The notes under the pieces were generated by a model. It was not told where the DNA came from. It was given only the letters and a program-made list of their open reading frames with translations, and did not search any database. The position numbers were made by a program, and so were the translations under genes. This document shows positions 7,833 to 15,813 of a DNA stretch of 64,000 nt, piece by piece; within the stretch, counting starts at the first letter, position 1, and each line of letters begins with the position of its first letter. The DNA comes from MPNO01 sp965200535 (GTDB taxonomy: Bacteria; Pseudomonadota; Alphaproteobacteria; MPNO01), in assembly GCA_965200535.1 (NCBI GenBank), contig CBDAUF010000002.1:1488001-1552000 (forward strand), read 5' to 3'.

Positions 7833-10174
7833 ACTGGGAAGACCTTCGGGCGCGGGTTCTGGCCGCGCCGTTCGACGAACTGGCGGCCGAGGCGCGCCGG
7901 CTGCGCGATGCCGGGTTCGGCCACACGGTTTCCTATTCGCGCAAGGTCTTCATCCCGCTGACGCGGCTGTGCCGCGACGTCTGCCACTACTGCACCTTCG
8001 CCGCGCCGCCGCGTCGGGGGCAGTCCGCTTATCTCTCTCCGGAAGAGGTGCTGGCGATCGCCGAGGCCGGTCGGGCCGCGGGCTGCAAGGAGGCGCTGTT
8101 CACGCTGGGGGACAAGCCGGAACTCCGTTACCGGGCGGCGCGCGACGAACTCGCCGCGCTCGGGTTCGGAACCACCATCGACTATCTGGTTCACACGGCG
8201 CGTCTGGTCTTCGAGGAGACCGGGCTCCTGCCCCATGTCAATCCAGGCGTCCTCACGCGTGCGGACATTGCCGCCCTGCGCACCGTCTCGGTCTCGCAGG
8301 GGCTGATGCTGGAGAGCCTGTCTCCCCGCCTGGCGCGGCGGGGCGGCCCCCATTTCGGTTCGCCGGACAAGCGGCCGGGACCGCGGCTGGCGACGCTGCG
8401 CGAGGCGGGAGAGCTCAAGGTACCGTTCACCACCGGCATTCTGATCGGAATCGGCGAGACCCGCCGCGAACGCCTCGACGCGCTGTTCGCGATCGCCGAT
8501 CTCCAGCGGGAACACGGACACATCCAGGAAGTCATCGTCCAGAATTTCCGGGCGAAACCGGGGACGAAGATGTCCGGCGCGCCGGAGCCCGCGCCCGACG
8601 ACCTGGCCTGGACGATCGCCGCCGCCCGCCTCGTTCTGGGCCCGTCGATGAGTATCCAGGCGCCGCCCAACCTGAGCGCGGAGACCTATCCCGACCTGAT
8701 CGCCGCCGGTCTCAACGACTGGGGCGGCATCTCCCCCGTAACGCCCGATCACGTCAACCCGGAAGCGCCGTGGCCGGAAATCGGGGCGCTGGCGCGGCGC
8801 ACCGCGGCGGCGGGCAAGACTCTGGTCGAACGCATCGCCGTCTACCCCTCCTACGCCCTCGATCCCGACCGCTGGATCGATGCGGCGCTGGCGCCCGCGG
8901 TCCGGCGGATGATCGATTCCGAGGGTCTCGCGCGAGAGGACGACTGGACGCCGGGGGCGGCGGAGGATCCGCCTCCGTTCCGGCGGCCCGGCGGTGCACC
9001 CGCGGTCTGCACCGGCGGGCTCGACCGCATTCTCGAACGGGCCGCCGACGGTGAGCGCCTCGATACCGGCTCCATCGTCGACCTGTTCGCCGCGCGCGGC
9101 AGCCGTTTCGATGCGGTTGTCGAGGCCGCCGATGCGGTGCGGCGGGACGTTTCGGGCGGCGTCGTGACCTATGTCGTCAACCGCAACATCAACTACACCA
9201 ATATCTGCTCGTACGCCTGCCGGTTCTGCGCCTTTTCCAAGGGGCGCTCGAGCGCCGGGTTGCGCGGGACCCCCTACGATCTCGATCTCGAAGAAATCGC
9301 CCGCCGGGTGGGCGAGGCCTGGGACCGGGGCGCGACGGAAGTCTGTCTGCAGGGCGGCATCCATCCCGACTACACCGGCGAGACATACATCGCGATAACC
9401 CGCGCGGTGAAGGCGGCAGCGCCGGACATCCACGTCCACGCCTTCTCGCCGCTCGAGATCAGCCAGGGTGCGGCGACGCTCGGCCTTCCCGTCGAGGCCT
9501 TTCTGGAACGCCTGGTCGATGCCGGCCTCGACTCGCTTCCGGGGACAGCGGCAGAGATTCTCGATCCGCCGGTCCGCAAGATCCTCTGCCCGGACAAGGT
9601 GACCGTGCAGCAATGGCTGTCAGTGATTCGCACCGCGCACCGAATCGGGCTGCGGACCACGGCGACAATCATGTTCGGCAGCGTCGAAGGCCCGGCCTCG
9701 TGGGCGCGGCACCTCAATGAGGTGCGCGATTTGCAGGAGGAGACGGGCGGTTTCACCGAGTTCGTGCCGCTTCCCTTCGTCCACATGGAGGCGCCGATCT
9801 ATCTGCGCGGACAAGCGCGCAAGGGTCCGACGTGGCGGGAGGCGGTGCTGATGCATGCGGTGGCGCGGCTCGCCCTCAACCCGGTGATCCCCAACATCCA
9901 GGTCTCGTGGGTGAAAATGGGGCGGCGGGGTGCGGCGGCCTGCCTCGATGCCGGCGTCAACGATCTGGGCGGCACGCTGATGAACGAGAGCATCTCGCGC
10001 GCGGCAGGCACCGCCCACGGCCAGGAACTGCCGCCGGAGGAGATGGAGGCGATCGTCCGCCAGGCCGGACGGACCCCGCGCCAGCGCTCGACCGTCTACG
10101 GTCCGGTGACGGAGGCGCGGATCGCCGCCGGACGCGACGCGCCCCCGTTGGCGGCCTTGGCGGCGGCGCGGTGA
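7829..10174 (+). CDS. fbiC: FO synthase, fused CofG-CofH (FbiC)
   Basis: A 781-residue fusion of two radical-SAM enzymes that builds the F420 chromophore FO from tyrosine and 5-amino-6-ribitylamino-uracil. The N-terminal CofG half has its 4Fe-4S cluster cysteines at C48-x3-C52-x2-C55 (LCRDVCHYC). The C-terminal CofH half has C460-x3-C464-x2-C467 (ICSYACRFC) preceded by NINYTN. Archaea use two proteins; the fused form is usual in actinobacteria and in proteobacterial F420 producers. Length is a little below the roughly 850 residues of mycobacterial FbiC. The GTG start lies inside the upstream gene's stop (GTGA), and its own TGA overlaps the GTG of the next gene in the same way. Confidence 0.97.
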   Translation: MNWEDLRARVLAAPFDELAAEARRLRDAGFGHTVSYSRKVFIPLTRLCRDVCHYCTFAAPPRRGQSAYLSPEEVLAIAEAGRAAGCKEALFTLGDKPELRYRAARDELAALGFGTTIDYLVHTARLVFEETGLLPHVNPGVLTRADIAALRTVSVSQGLMLESLSPRLARRGGPHFGSPDKRPGPRLATLREAGELKVPFTTGILIGIGETRRERLDALFAIADLQREHGHIQEVIVQNFRAKPGTKMSGAPEPAPDDLAWTIAAARLVLGPSMSIQAPPNLSAETYPDLIAAGLNDWGGISPVTPDHVNPEAPWPEIGALARRTAAAGKTLVERIAVYPSYALDPDRWIDAALAPAVRRMIDSEGLAREDDWTPGAAEDPPPFRRPGGAPAVCTGGLDRILERAADGERLDTGSIVDLFAARGSRFDAVVEAADAVRRDVSGGVVTYVVNRNINYTNICSYACRFCAFSKGRSSAGLRGTPYDLDLEEIARRVGEAWDRGATEVCLQGGIHPDYTGETYIAITRAVKAAAPDIHVHAFSPLEISQGAATLGLPVEAFLERLVDAGLDSLPGTAAEILDPPVRKILCPDKVTVQQWLSVIRTAHRIGLRTTATIMFGSVEGPASWARHLNEVRDLQEETGGFTEFVPLPFVHMEAPIYLRGQARKGPTWREAVLMHAVARLALNPVIPNIQVSWVKMGRRGAAACLDAGVNDLGGTLMNESISRAAGTAHGQELPPEEMEAIVRQAGRTPRQRSTVYGPVTEARIAAGRDAPPLAALAAAR

Positions 10175-10839
10175 GCAATCGCCCGGTCATCGCCATCGTC
10201 GGCGGCACCGGGTCGGAAGGCTCGGGCCTCGCCGTTCGCTGGGCGCGCGCCGGCTACCGGGTGATCCTGGGGTCGCGTTCGGCCGCGCGTGCGGCGGAAC
10301 GGGCGGCCGTTCTCGCCGACCACGGGACGGTGGAAGGGGCGGCCAACGCAGACGCTGCAGCGGCTGCCGACATCGTCGTGGTCACCGTGCCGTTCGCCGC
10401 CCAGCGACCGACCATGACGGATATCCGGGATGCCGCGCACGGCAAGATTGTCATCGACGTCACGGTTCCCCTCGTCCCGCCCAGGGTGGCCCGTGTGCAG
10501 CTGCCGCCGGAGGGCTCGGCAGCGGCGATCGCACAGGAGGTGCTGGGCGGCGCAACACGGGTGGTCTCCGCATTTCAGAACGTTGCGGCCGACCATCTGG
10601 CCGACCCGGGGTATGTGCTCGACTGCGACGTTCTGGTCTGCGGCGACGACCGGGAGGCGCGCGGGGAAACCGTCAAGCTGATCGAGGCGGCGGGCATGCG
10701 CGGGATCGAGGCCGGCCCTCTTTCCAACGCCGTTGCGGCGGAGGCGTTGACCTCCGTGCTGATCTGGATCAACCGCCGTTACGGCTCGCCCGGCTCCGGG
10801 ATCCGCATCACCGGATTGCCGGAGGACAACGCGGATTGA
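10171..10839 (+). CDS. npdG: F420:NADP oxidoreductase (Fno/NPDF family)
   Basis: A 222-residue Rossmann-fold enzyme that moves hydride between NADPH and F420, so it can supply F420H2 in a heterotrophic bacterium. The dinucleotide motif is GGTGSEGSGLAVRWA at residues 11-25, and the GSR at 34-36 is the usual NADP 2'-phosphate recognition. Later segments VIDVTVPLV, VSAFQNVAADHL and the C-terminal NAVAAEALTSVLIWINRRY match the NADPH-dependent F420 reductase family. GTG start overlapping the fbiC stop; the TGA overlaps the TTG start of cofE. Placing this reductase inside the biosynthetic operon suggests that cofactor production and reduction are set together. Confidence 0.93.
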   Translation: MSNRPVIAIVGGTGSEGSGLAVRWARAGYRVILGSRSAARAAERAAVLADHGTVEGAANADAAAAADIVVVTVPFAAQRPTMTDIRDAAHGKIVIDVTVPLVPPRVARVQLPPEGSAAAIAQEVLGGATRVVSAFQNVAADHLADPGYVLDCDVLVCGDDREARGETVKLIEAAGMRGIEAGPLSNAVAAEALTSVLIWINRRYGSPGSGIRITGLPEDNAD

Positions 10840-11609
10840 CCGCAGCGGCGCTGCGGCTCGAGGCGGTCGCCCTCGAGGGCATACCGGACATCGGCGCCGG
10901 CGACGATCTCTGCCGGATCGTGCTGGCAGCCTGCGCGGCGAGTTCCCTCCGCCTCGCGGCCGGAGACGTTCTGGTCATCGCCCAGAAGATCGTTTCCAAG
11001 GCCGAGGGGCGCGCGGTCGACCTGACATCCGTCACCCCCTCCCCCGCGGCGCGCAAGCTCGCCGCCGAGACGGCGAAGGATGCGCGGCTGGTGGAGCTGA
11101 TCCTCTCGGAATCGGAACGGGTGATGCGGGCCCGGCCCGGCCTCGTCGTCGTGCGCCACAGGTTGGGTTATGTGCTGGCGAACGCCGGGATCGATGCGTC
11201 CAACATCGAGGGCGGGGGCGAGGAACGGGTCCTGCTGCTGCCCGTGGATCCAGACCGCAGCGCCGCCTCGCTCCGTGCGGAGATCGAACGCCGCACCGGG
11301 CTCGCCGTCGGCGTGGTCGTTTCCGACAGCCACGGCCGCGCCTGGCGCCTGGGCACCACCGGGGTTGCACTGGGCGTCGCGGGAATAGCCGCGCTCGCCG
11401 ACCTCCGCGGGCGGCCCGATATGTTCGGCCGGCCGCTCGCGGTCAGCGAAGTCGCCTATGCCGACCAGATCGCGGCGGCGGCGGCTCTGGTCATGGGCGA
11501 GGCAGACGAGCGCCGTCCGGCCGCGCTGGTCCGGGGCCTCCCTGCGGCGGGCCCCGAGGGCCGTGCTGCGGACCTGATCCGGCCGCGCGAATACGACCTC
11601 TTTTGTTGA
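10836..11609 (+). CDS. cofE: Coenzyme F420-0:L-glutamate ligase (CofE)
   Basis: A 257-residue GTP-dependent gamma-glutamyl ligase that adds glutamates to F420-0. Typical segments are the N-terminal GIPDIGAGDDL, DVLVIAQKIVSKAEGR, LVVVRHRLGYVLANAGID, NIEGGGEERVLLLPVDPD and VVVSDSHGRAWRLGTTGVALG, where the metal- and GTP-binding residues of the family lie. It is a stand-alone CofE. The C-terminal nitroreductase-like dehydro-F420 reductase domain of mycobacterial FbiB (about 450 residues in all) is absent. The start is a TTG whose last two bases form part of the fno stop (TTGA), an unusual start codon supported by the coupling and by alignment. cofD follows after 10 bases. Confidence 0.93.
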   Translation: MTAAALRLEAVALEGIPDIGAGDDLCRIVLAACAASSLRLAAGDVLVIAQKIVSKAEGRAVDLTSVTPSPAARKLAAETAKDARLVELILSESERVMRARPGLVVVRHRLGYVLANAGIDASNIEGGGEERVLLLPVDPDRSAASLRAEIERRTGLAVGVVVSDSHGRAWRLGTTGVALGVAGIAALADLRGRPDMFGRPLAVSEVAYADQIAAAAALVMGEADERRPAALVRGLPAAGPEGRAADLIRPREYDLFC

Positions 11610-11619
11610 GTCTGCCCCG

Positions 11620-12603
11620 GTGAGCGCCGCGGATGCGAAGGATGCGACGGGTGCGATCGTTGCCCTGGCGGGCGGCGTCGGCGGCGCCAAGCTGGCGCAC
11701 GGGCTGGCCGCAATACTCGATCTCGGGCGGCTGACCGTCGCGGTCAACACGGGCGACGATTTCGAGCATCTGCACCTGCCCGTCTCGCCCGATCTCGATA
11801 CCGTGATGTACACCCTCGCCGGGCGCGCCAATCCGGAGACCGGCTGGGGGGTGGCCGGCGAGACCTGGTCGTTCATGGATGCGCTGGCCGGTCTGGGCGG
11901 CGCGACCTGGTTCCGGCTGGGCGACCGGGATCTTGCCACGCATGTCATGCGGCGCGGGCTGCTGAACGATGGCAAGACACTGTCGGAGGCGACGCAGATC
12001 CTGTGCGCGGCCCTCGGTATCCGCCACAAGATCGTGCCGATGAGCGACCGGGCGGTGCGCACCGTGGTCGAGACCGACGAGGGCGCCCTTCCCTTCCAGG
12101 ACTATTTCGTCCGCAGGCGCTGCGAGCCGCGGGTCGCCTCCTTTCGCTTCGACGGGATCGAGTCTGCGGCGCCCGCGCCCGCTTTCCGGGAAGCCCTCGC
12201 CGACCCGGCGCTCGAGGCCGTCGTGATCTGCCCCTCCAACCCGTATGTCAGCGTCGCACCGATCATCGAAATGCCGGCGGTGGCTGCGTTCCTCGACGCG
12301 CGCAGGGTGCCGGTGGTCGCGGTCTCGCCGATCGTCGGCGGGGCGGCCGTCAAGGGGCCGGCAGCGAAGATGATGGCGGAACTCTCTGTCGAGGCGAGCG
12401 CACGCGGCATCGCCCGGCACTACGGTGCACGCATCGACGGGCTGGTGATCGATACCGCGGATGCCGCGCTCGCGCCGGCGATCCGCGCTCTCGGCGCCGC
12501 GGTCCATGTCACCGGGACGGTGATGCGCTCCGACAGCGACCGCGCGGCTCTGGCGCAGGAGACGCTCGCGTTCGCCGCTCGAACCGGCGTACGGGCGCAG
12601 TGA
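11620..12603 (+). CDS. cofD: 2-phospho-L-lactate (phosphoenolpyruvyl) transferase (CofD/FbiA)
   Basis: A 327-residue enzyme that transfers the phospholactyl or phosphoenolpyruvyl group from its guanosine diphosphate form to FO, giving F420-0 or dehydro-F420-0. The signature loop GGVGGAKLAHGL is at residues 18-29, followed by AVNTGDDFEHLHLPVSPDLD, VIDTADAA near the C-terminus and the substrate segment CPSNPYVSVAPI. The GTG start at 11620 is taken from family alignment. The gene is ten bases after cofE, and its TGA overlaps the GTG of cofC (GTGA, 12600-12603). Which donor it uses (lactyl, PEP or glyceryl) depends on the CofC partner and cannot be judged here. Confidence 0.94.
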   Translation: MSAADAKDATGAIVALAGGVGGAKLAHGLAAILDLGRLTVAVNTGDDFEHLHLPVSPDLDTVMYTLAGRANPETGWGVAGETWSFMDALAGLGGATWFRLGDRDLATHVMRRGLLNDGKTLSEATQILCAALGIRHKIVPMSDRAVRTVVETDEGALPFQDYFVRRRCEPRVASFRFDGIESAAPAPAFREALADPALEAVVICPSNPYVSVAPIIEMPAVAAFLDARRVPVVAVSPIVGGAAVKGPAAKMMAELSVEASARGIARHYGARIDGLVIDTADAALAPAIRALGAAVHVTGTVMRSDSDRAALAQETLAFAARTGVRAQ

Positions 12604-13223
12604 CGGTCTGGGCTGTCGTCCCCGTCCGGTCGCTCGCCGACGGCAAGCGGCGCCTCGCCGGGATCATGGACGGTGCGGCGCGCGCCGCGCTCAACGAGGA
12701 ATTCTTCGTCCGCACGCTCGGGCTCGCCGCCGCGCTCTCCGGACCGACCGTCGTCGTCAGCCCCGATCCCGCGGTGTCGCGGCACCCCGCGGCGCGCGGC
12801 GCGGTCCATGTCCCGGACCCCGGCCGCGGTCTCAATGCCTCGGTCGAGGCCGGGCGGGCGCGGGCGCGCCGCCACGGCGCCGGGAAGGTCGTGATTCTGC
12901 CCGTCGACCTGCCCACCGCGCGGCCGGACGACGTGCTAGCGCTCGCCGAATCGGAAACCCCTGTCGCCGTCGCGCCGGATCGCCGGCGCGAGGGGACCAA
13001 CGGCCTCTGCCTGTCGGCCGGCCTCGATTTCGCGCCGCGGTTCGGGAGCCTCAGCTTTCGCGCCCACCTCGCGGAAGCCGAGCGCCTCGGCGTGGCGGCG
13101 ACGGTGGTCGAATCCCCCGGCCTTTCGCTCGACATCGACACACCGGAGGACTGGCGCCACTGGCGCAGCCGCGCCGGATGCGATAGTCCCCCGCTCGACA
13201 CGCCGTCCTGGCGGCTGCCCTGA
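12600..13223 (+). CDS. cofC: 2-phospho-L-lactate/PEP guanylyltransferase (CofC/FbiD)
   Basis: A 207-residue nucleotidyltransferase that activates phospholactate, phosphoenolpyruvate or, in Paraburkholderia, 3-phosphoglycerate with GTP for CofD. Family features are VVPVRSLADGKRRLAG at the N-terminus, GLNASVEAGRARAR, VVILPVDLPTARPDD with the metal-binding Asp, the base-recognition run EGTNGLCL and the closing SLDIDTPEDW. It starts with a GTG overlapping the cofD stop. It is the last biosynthetic gene, and the deacetylase gene begins 31 bases later with its own strong ribosome-binding site. The acceptor acid defines whether the cell makes classical F420, dehydro-F420 or 3PG-F420. Confidence 0.93.
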   Translation: MTVWAVVPVRSLADGKRRLAGIMDGAARAALNEEFFVRTLGLAAALSGPTVVVSPDPAVSRHPAARGAVHVPDPGRGLNASVEAGRARARRHGAGKVVILPVDLPTARPDDVLALAESETPVAVAPDRRREGTNGLCLSAGLDFAPRFGSLSFRAHLAEAERLGVAATVVESPGLSLDIDTPEDWRHWRSRAGCDSPPLDTPSWRLP

Positions 13224-13254
13224 CAGGGCGGCGCGATACCCCGAGGAGAACCCG

Positions 13255-14163
13255 ATGCACTACGATTTCGTCCCGATTTCCCGGCGCAAGCCGCTCCGCT
13301 GGCCGAACGGGGCGCGGGTCGCGCTGATCCTGACCTTCAACCTCGAATACTGGGACCTCAGCAAGGACACCGACGGGCCGTACTACGCCGGAGGGCCGGC
13401 GATCCTGCCCGACCCGCTGCCCGGCAACGTTCCGGACTTTCCCAACTATACCTGGCGGGAATACGGCCAGCGGGTCGGCATCTGGCGCCTGATCGACATT
13501 TGCGACCGGGCAGGCGTTCCGGCGAGCTGCACGATGAACGCCAAAATGGGGCTCGAACGCCGGGCGGTGGTCGATGCAGTCAACGAACGCGGCTGGGAAT
13601 TGGTCGCGCACAACTACGTCCAGACCGATCTGCTGACCAATCATTTCGACGATCCGGAGACGGAACGCGAGATTATCCAGGAGACGCTCCGGGTGTTCGA
13701 GGAGACGGTGGGGCGCCCGGCCCGGGGCTGGCTCTCGTCCTCGCTCCGCTGCAACGCCAGTACGGTCGAGGTGATCGCCGAACACGGGTTGATCTACACC
13801 ACCGACTTCATGAACGACGACCAGCCCTACCTGATCCACACGGACAGCGGACCGATCGTCTCCGTCCCCTACTCGAACGAGATCAACGACTTCCAGATCT
13901 ACTTGCGCCGCGGGATGTCGAATGCCCAGGCGTTCGAGGTGCTGAAGGATCAGTTCGACGAGTTATACCGGGAGGGCGGCGAGAGCGGCCGGCTGATGAA
14001 TGTCGGCATCCATCCGCATGTCTGGGGCCAACCCTTCCGGGTCCGCGCGCTCCGCGAGTTTATCGACTACGCCAAGGGGTTCCAGGGCGTGTGGTTCGCC
14101 AGCCGGGAAGAGATCGCCGAATGGTATCTCGACAACCACGAGAGTCATATCGGCGAGAGTTAG
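13255..14163 (+). CDS. Polysaccharide deacetylase family protein, PuuE/allantoinase-like
   Basis: A 302-residue NodB-fold hydrolase without a signal peptide, so cytoplasmic. The N-terminal run PLRWPNGARVALILTFNLEYWD is that of PuuE-type allantoinases and related amide hydrolases rather than peptidoglycan deacetylases. The mid region ELVAHNYVQTDLLTNHF and the late MNVGIHPHVWGQPFR supply the histidines expected near the metal site, though the classic HxxxH spacing is altered. GAGGAG lies just before the ATG at 13255. It follows cofC by 31 bases on the same strand and may be read through from the F420 operon. Its stop overlaps by four bases the convergent SDR gene. The likely role is opening or deformylating a cyclic amide; the substrate is unknown. 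Confidence 0.8.
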   Translation: MHYDFVPISRRKPLRWPNGARVALILTFNLEYWDLSKDTDGPYYAGGPAILPDPLPGNVPDFPNYTWREYGQRVGIWRLIDICDRAGVPASCTMNAKMGLERRAVVDAVNERGWELVAHNYVQTDLLTNHFDDPETEREIIQETLRVFEETVGRPARGWLSSSLRCNASTVEVIAEHGLIYTTDFMNDDQPYLIHTDSGPIVSVPYSNEINDFQIYLRRGMSNAQAFEVLKDQFDELYREGGESGRLMNVGIHPHVWGQPFRVRALREFIDYAKGFQGVWFASREEIAEWYLDNHESHIGES

Positions 14164-14921
14164 ATCCCGACGATCACTTCCCCGCTGTTGGGGCTGACCA
14201 CCTGTCCGGAAACCATCTCGGCCTCGTCGGAAGCGAGCCAGGCGACGGCGTAGGAGATGTCTTGCGGCCGGGTGAAGCGCCCGAGCGGCATGGTCTTCTC
14301 GCGCTCGGCGATCTGCGCATCGGTGTTGGAGCCGCGCGTCATGCCGGTAACCACGAAGCCGGGGGCCACCGCGTTAACCGTGATCCGGTGAGACGCGAGT
14401 TCCCGCGCCCAGCACTTCGTGAAGCCGGAGATCGCCGCCTTGGCGGCGGCGTAGTGCGAGGCCCGCAGGCTGCCGCCCATGGCGTAGATCGACGAGATGT
14501 TGACGATCCGTCCGTAGCTGCGCGCGGTCATGCCCGGAACCACGGCCTGGGTGGCAAAGAACGTGCCGCGGACATGGACCTCGAACATCCGGTCGAAATC
14601 CTCGACCGTGATCTGGTCGATCAACAGCCGTCTGCCGCCGACGCCGGCGTTGTTCACCAGGATGTCGATCGGCCCGAAGGCATCCGCGGCACCGGCGATG
14701 CCGCTCTGCAGGGCGGCGACATCGCGGATGTCCGCCTTGAGCGTATGCGCCCGCCGGCCGCGCTCGCGGACCAGCGCGGCCGTTTCCTCGATATCGTCGA
14801 TAATGTCGTGGACGACGATGTCGGCGCCCCGCTCGGCCAGCAGGAGGGCGTGGCTCCGCCCCATGCCGCCGCCCGCACCGGTGACCAGTGCAATCCGCCC
14901 CTCGAGAGAGCCCCTGTCCAT
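14160..14921 (-). CDS. SDR-family oxidoreductase (tandem copy 1)
   Basis: A 253-residue classical short-chain dehydrogenase, fitting the FabG/hydroxyacyl or alcohol dehydrogenase type. The cofactor motif TGAGGGMG is at 14-21, an acidic VHD after beta-2 (residues 37-39) suggests NAD(H), NNAG is at 90-93, catalytic Ser is in NISS (141-144), and Tyr157 and Lys161 are in HYAAAKAAISG. Its neighbour upstream, 17 bases away, has the same length and the same catalytic numbering, so the pair is a tandem duplication. It ends with the unusual stop TAA, which overlaps the convergent deacetylase stop. The substrate is not determined. Confidence 0.9.
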   Translation of the reverse strand: MDRGSLEGRIALVTGAGGGMGRSHALLLAERGADIVVHDIIDDIEETAALVRERGRRAHTLKADIRDVAALQSGIAGAADAFGPIDILVNNAGVGGRRLLIDQITVEDFDRMFEVHVRGTFFATQAVVPGMTARSYGRIVNISSIYAMGGSLRASHYAAAKAAISGFTKCWARELASHRITVNAVAPGFVVTGMTRGSNTDAQIAEREKTMPLGRFTRPQDISYAVAWLASDEAEMVSGQVVSPNSGEVIVGI

Positions 14922-14938
14922 GATCCGCCCCCCGCCGT

Positions 14939-15700
14939 TCAGATGCCGACGATGGAGACCCCGCCGTTGGGCGAGATCACCTGGCCGGTCATGAAGTCGG
15001 TTTCGTCCGACGCCAGCCAGGCGACGGCGTATGAGATTTCGGCAGGCTCGGCGATGCGCCCCATCGGCACCTCGGCGGCCATCGCCTCGATCCGCTCGCG
15101 TCCGATCGAACCGAGCGTGAGGTTGGTTTCGAGCAGGCCGGGCGCCACCGCGTTGACCGCGATGTTGTAGGGCGCGAGTTCCCGCGCCCAGCTTTTGGTG
15201 AGGCCCGAGATCGCCGACTTCGCCGCCCCGTAATGGGAGGCGAAGGGGCAGCCGCCCATCGCGAAGTTGGAGCTGATGTTGACGATCTTGCCCGCGCGCC
15301 GCGCCTTCATGCCGGGAACCACGGCCTGGGCGGCGAAGAACGCACCGCGGACATGGACCTCGAACATCGCATCGAAGGTTTCGGGGTCGATATCGGCGAG
15401 CGCCAGCCCCCGACCGCCGATCCCCGCGTTGTTGACCAGCACGGAGATGGAGCCGTAATGCCGCTCGGCATCGGCGATCGCGCTCTGGAATGCCTCGACA
15501 TCGCGCACGTCGACGCAGATCGTGTGCGGCGGCGGGCCGGCGGCGCGCACCAGCTCCGCAGTTTCGGCCGTGCGCTCTGCGTCGATGTCGTGAACCACGA
15601 CCCGCGCGCCGCGCTCGGCCATCAGGACGGCATGGCTGCGCCCCATGCCGCTGCCCGACCCGGTAATCAACACGACCTTGCCGTCGAGCGGCGATCCCAT
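14939..15700 (-). CDS. SDR-family oxidoreductase (tandem copy 2)
   Basis: A 253-residue short-chain dehydrogenase closely related to the following gene. The glycine motif TGSGSGMG is at 13-20, VHD at 37-39 again points to NAD(H), NNAG at 90-93, Ser in NISS, and Tyr157 and Lys161 in HYGAAKSAISG. The two proteins keep identical length and active-site positions while differing throughout, which argues for an old duplication retained for different substrates. It starts at the ATG at 15700 after a CCGGGAGCG purine run. It is the first gene of this two-gene operon and is divergent from the AbrB-type membrane protein gene. Confidence 0.9.
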   Translation of the reverse strand: MGSPLDGKVVLITGSGSGMGRSHAVLMAERGARVVVHDIDAERTAETAELVRAAGPPPHTICVDVRDVEAFQSAIADAERHYGSISVLVNNAGIGGRGLALADIDPETFDAMFEVHVRGAFFAAQAVVPGMKARRAGKIVNISSNFAMGGCPFASHYGAAKSAISGLTKSWARELAPYNIAVNAVAPGLLETNLTLGSIGRERIEAMAAEVPMGRIAEPAEISYAVAWLASDETDFMTGQVISPNGGVSIVGI

Positions 15701-15813
15701 TCGCTCCCGGCCCTCCGGTTGTAAACGGCGCCGGGGCAGGTCGCCCCGGCGCAGCGTTGCCGCTATTTTCGGCGCGCCGCCCCCGCCCCACAAGCCCATC
15801 CCGAACCCCGCGC

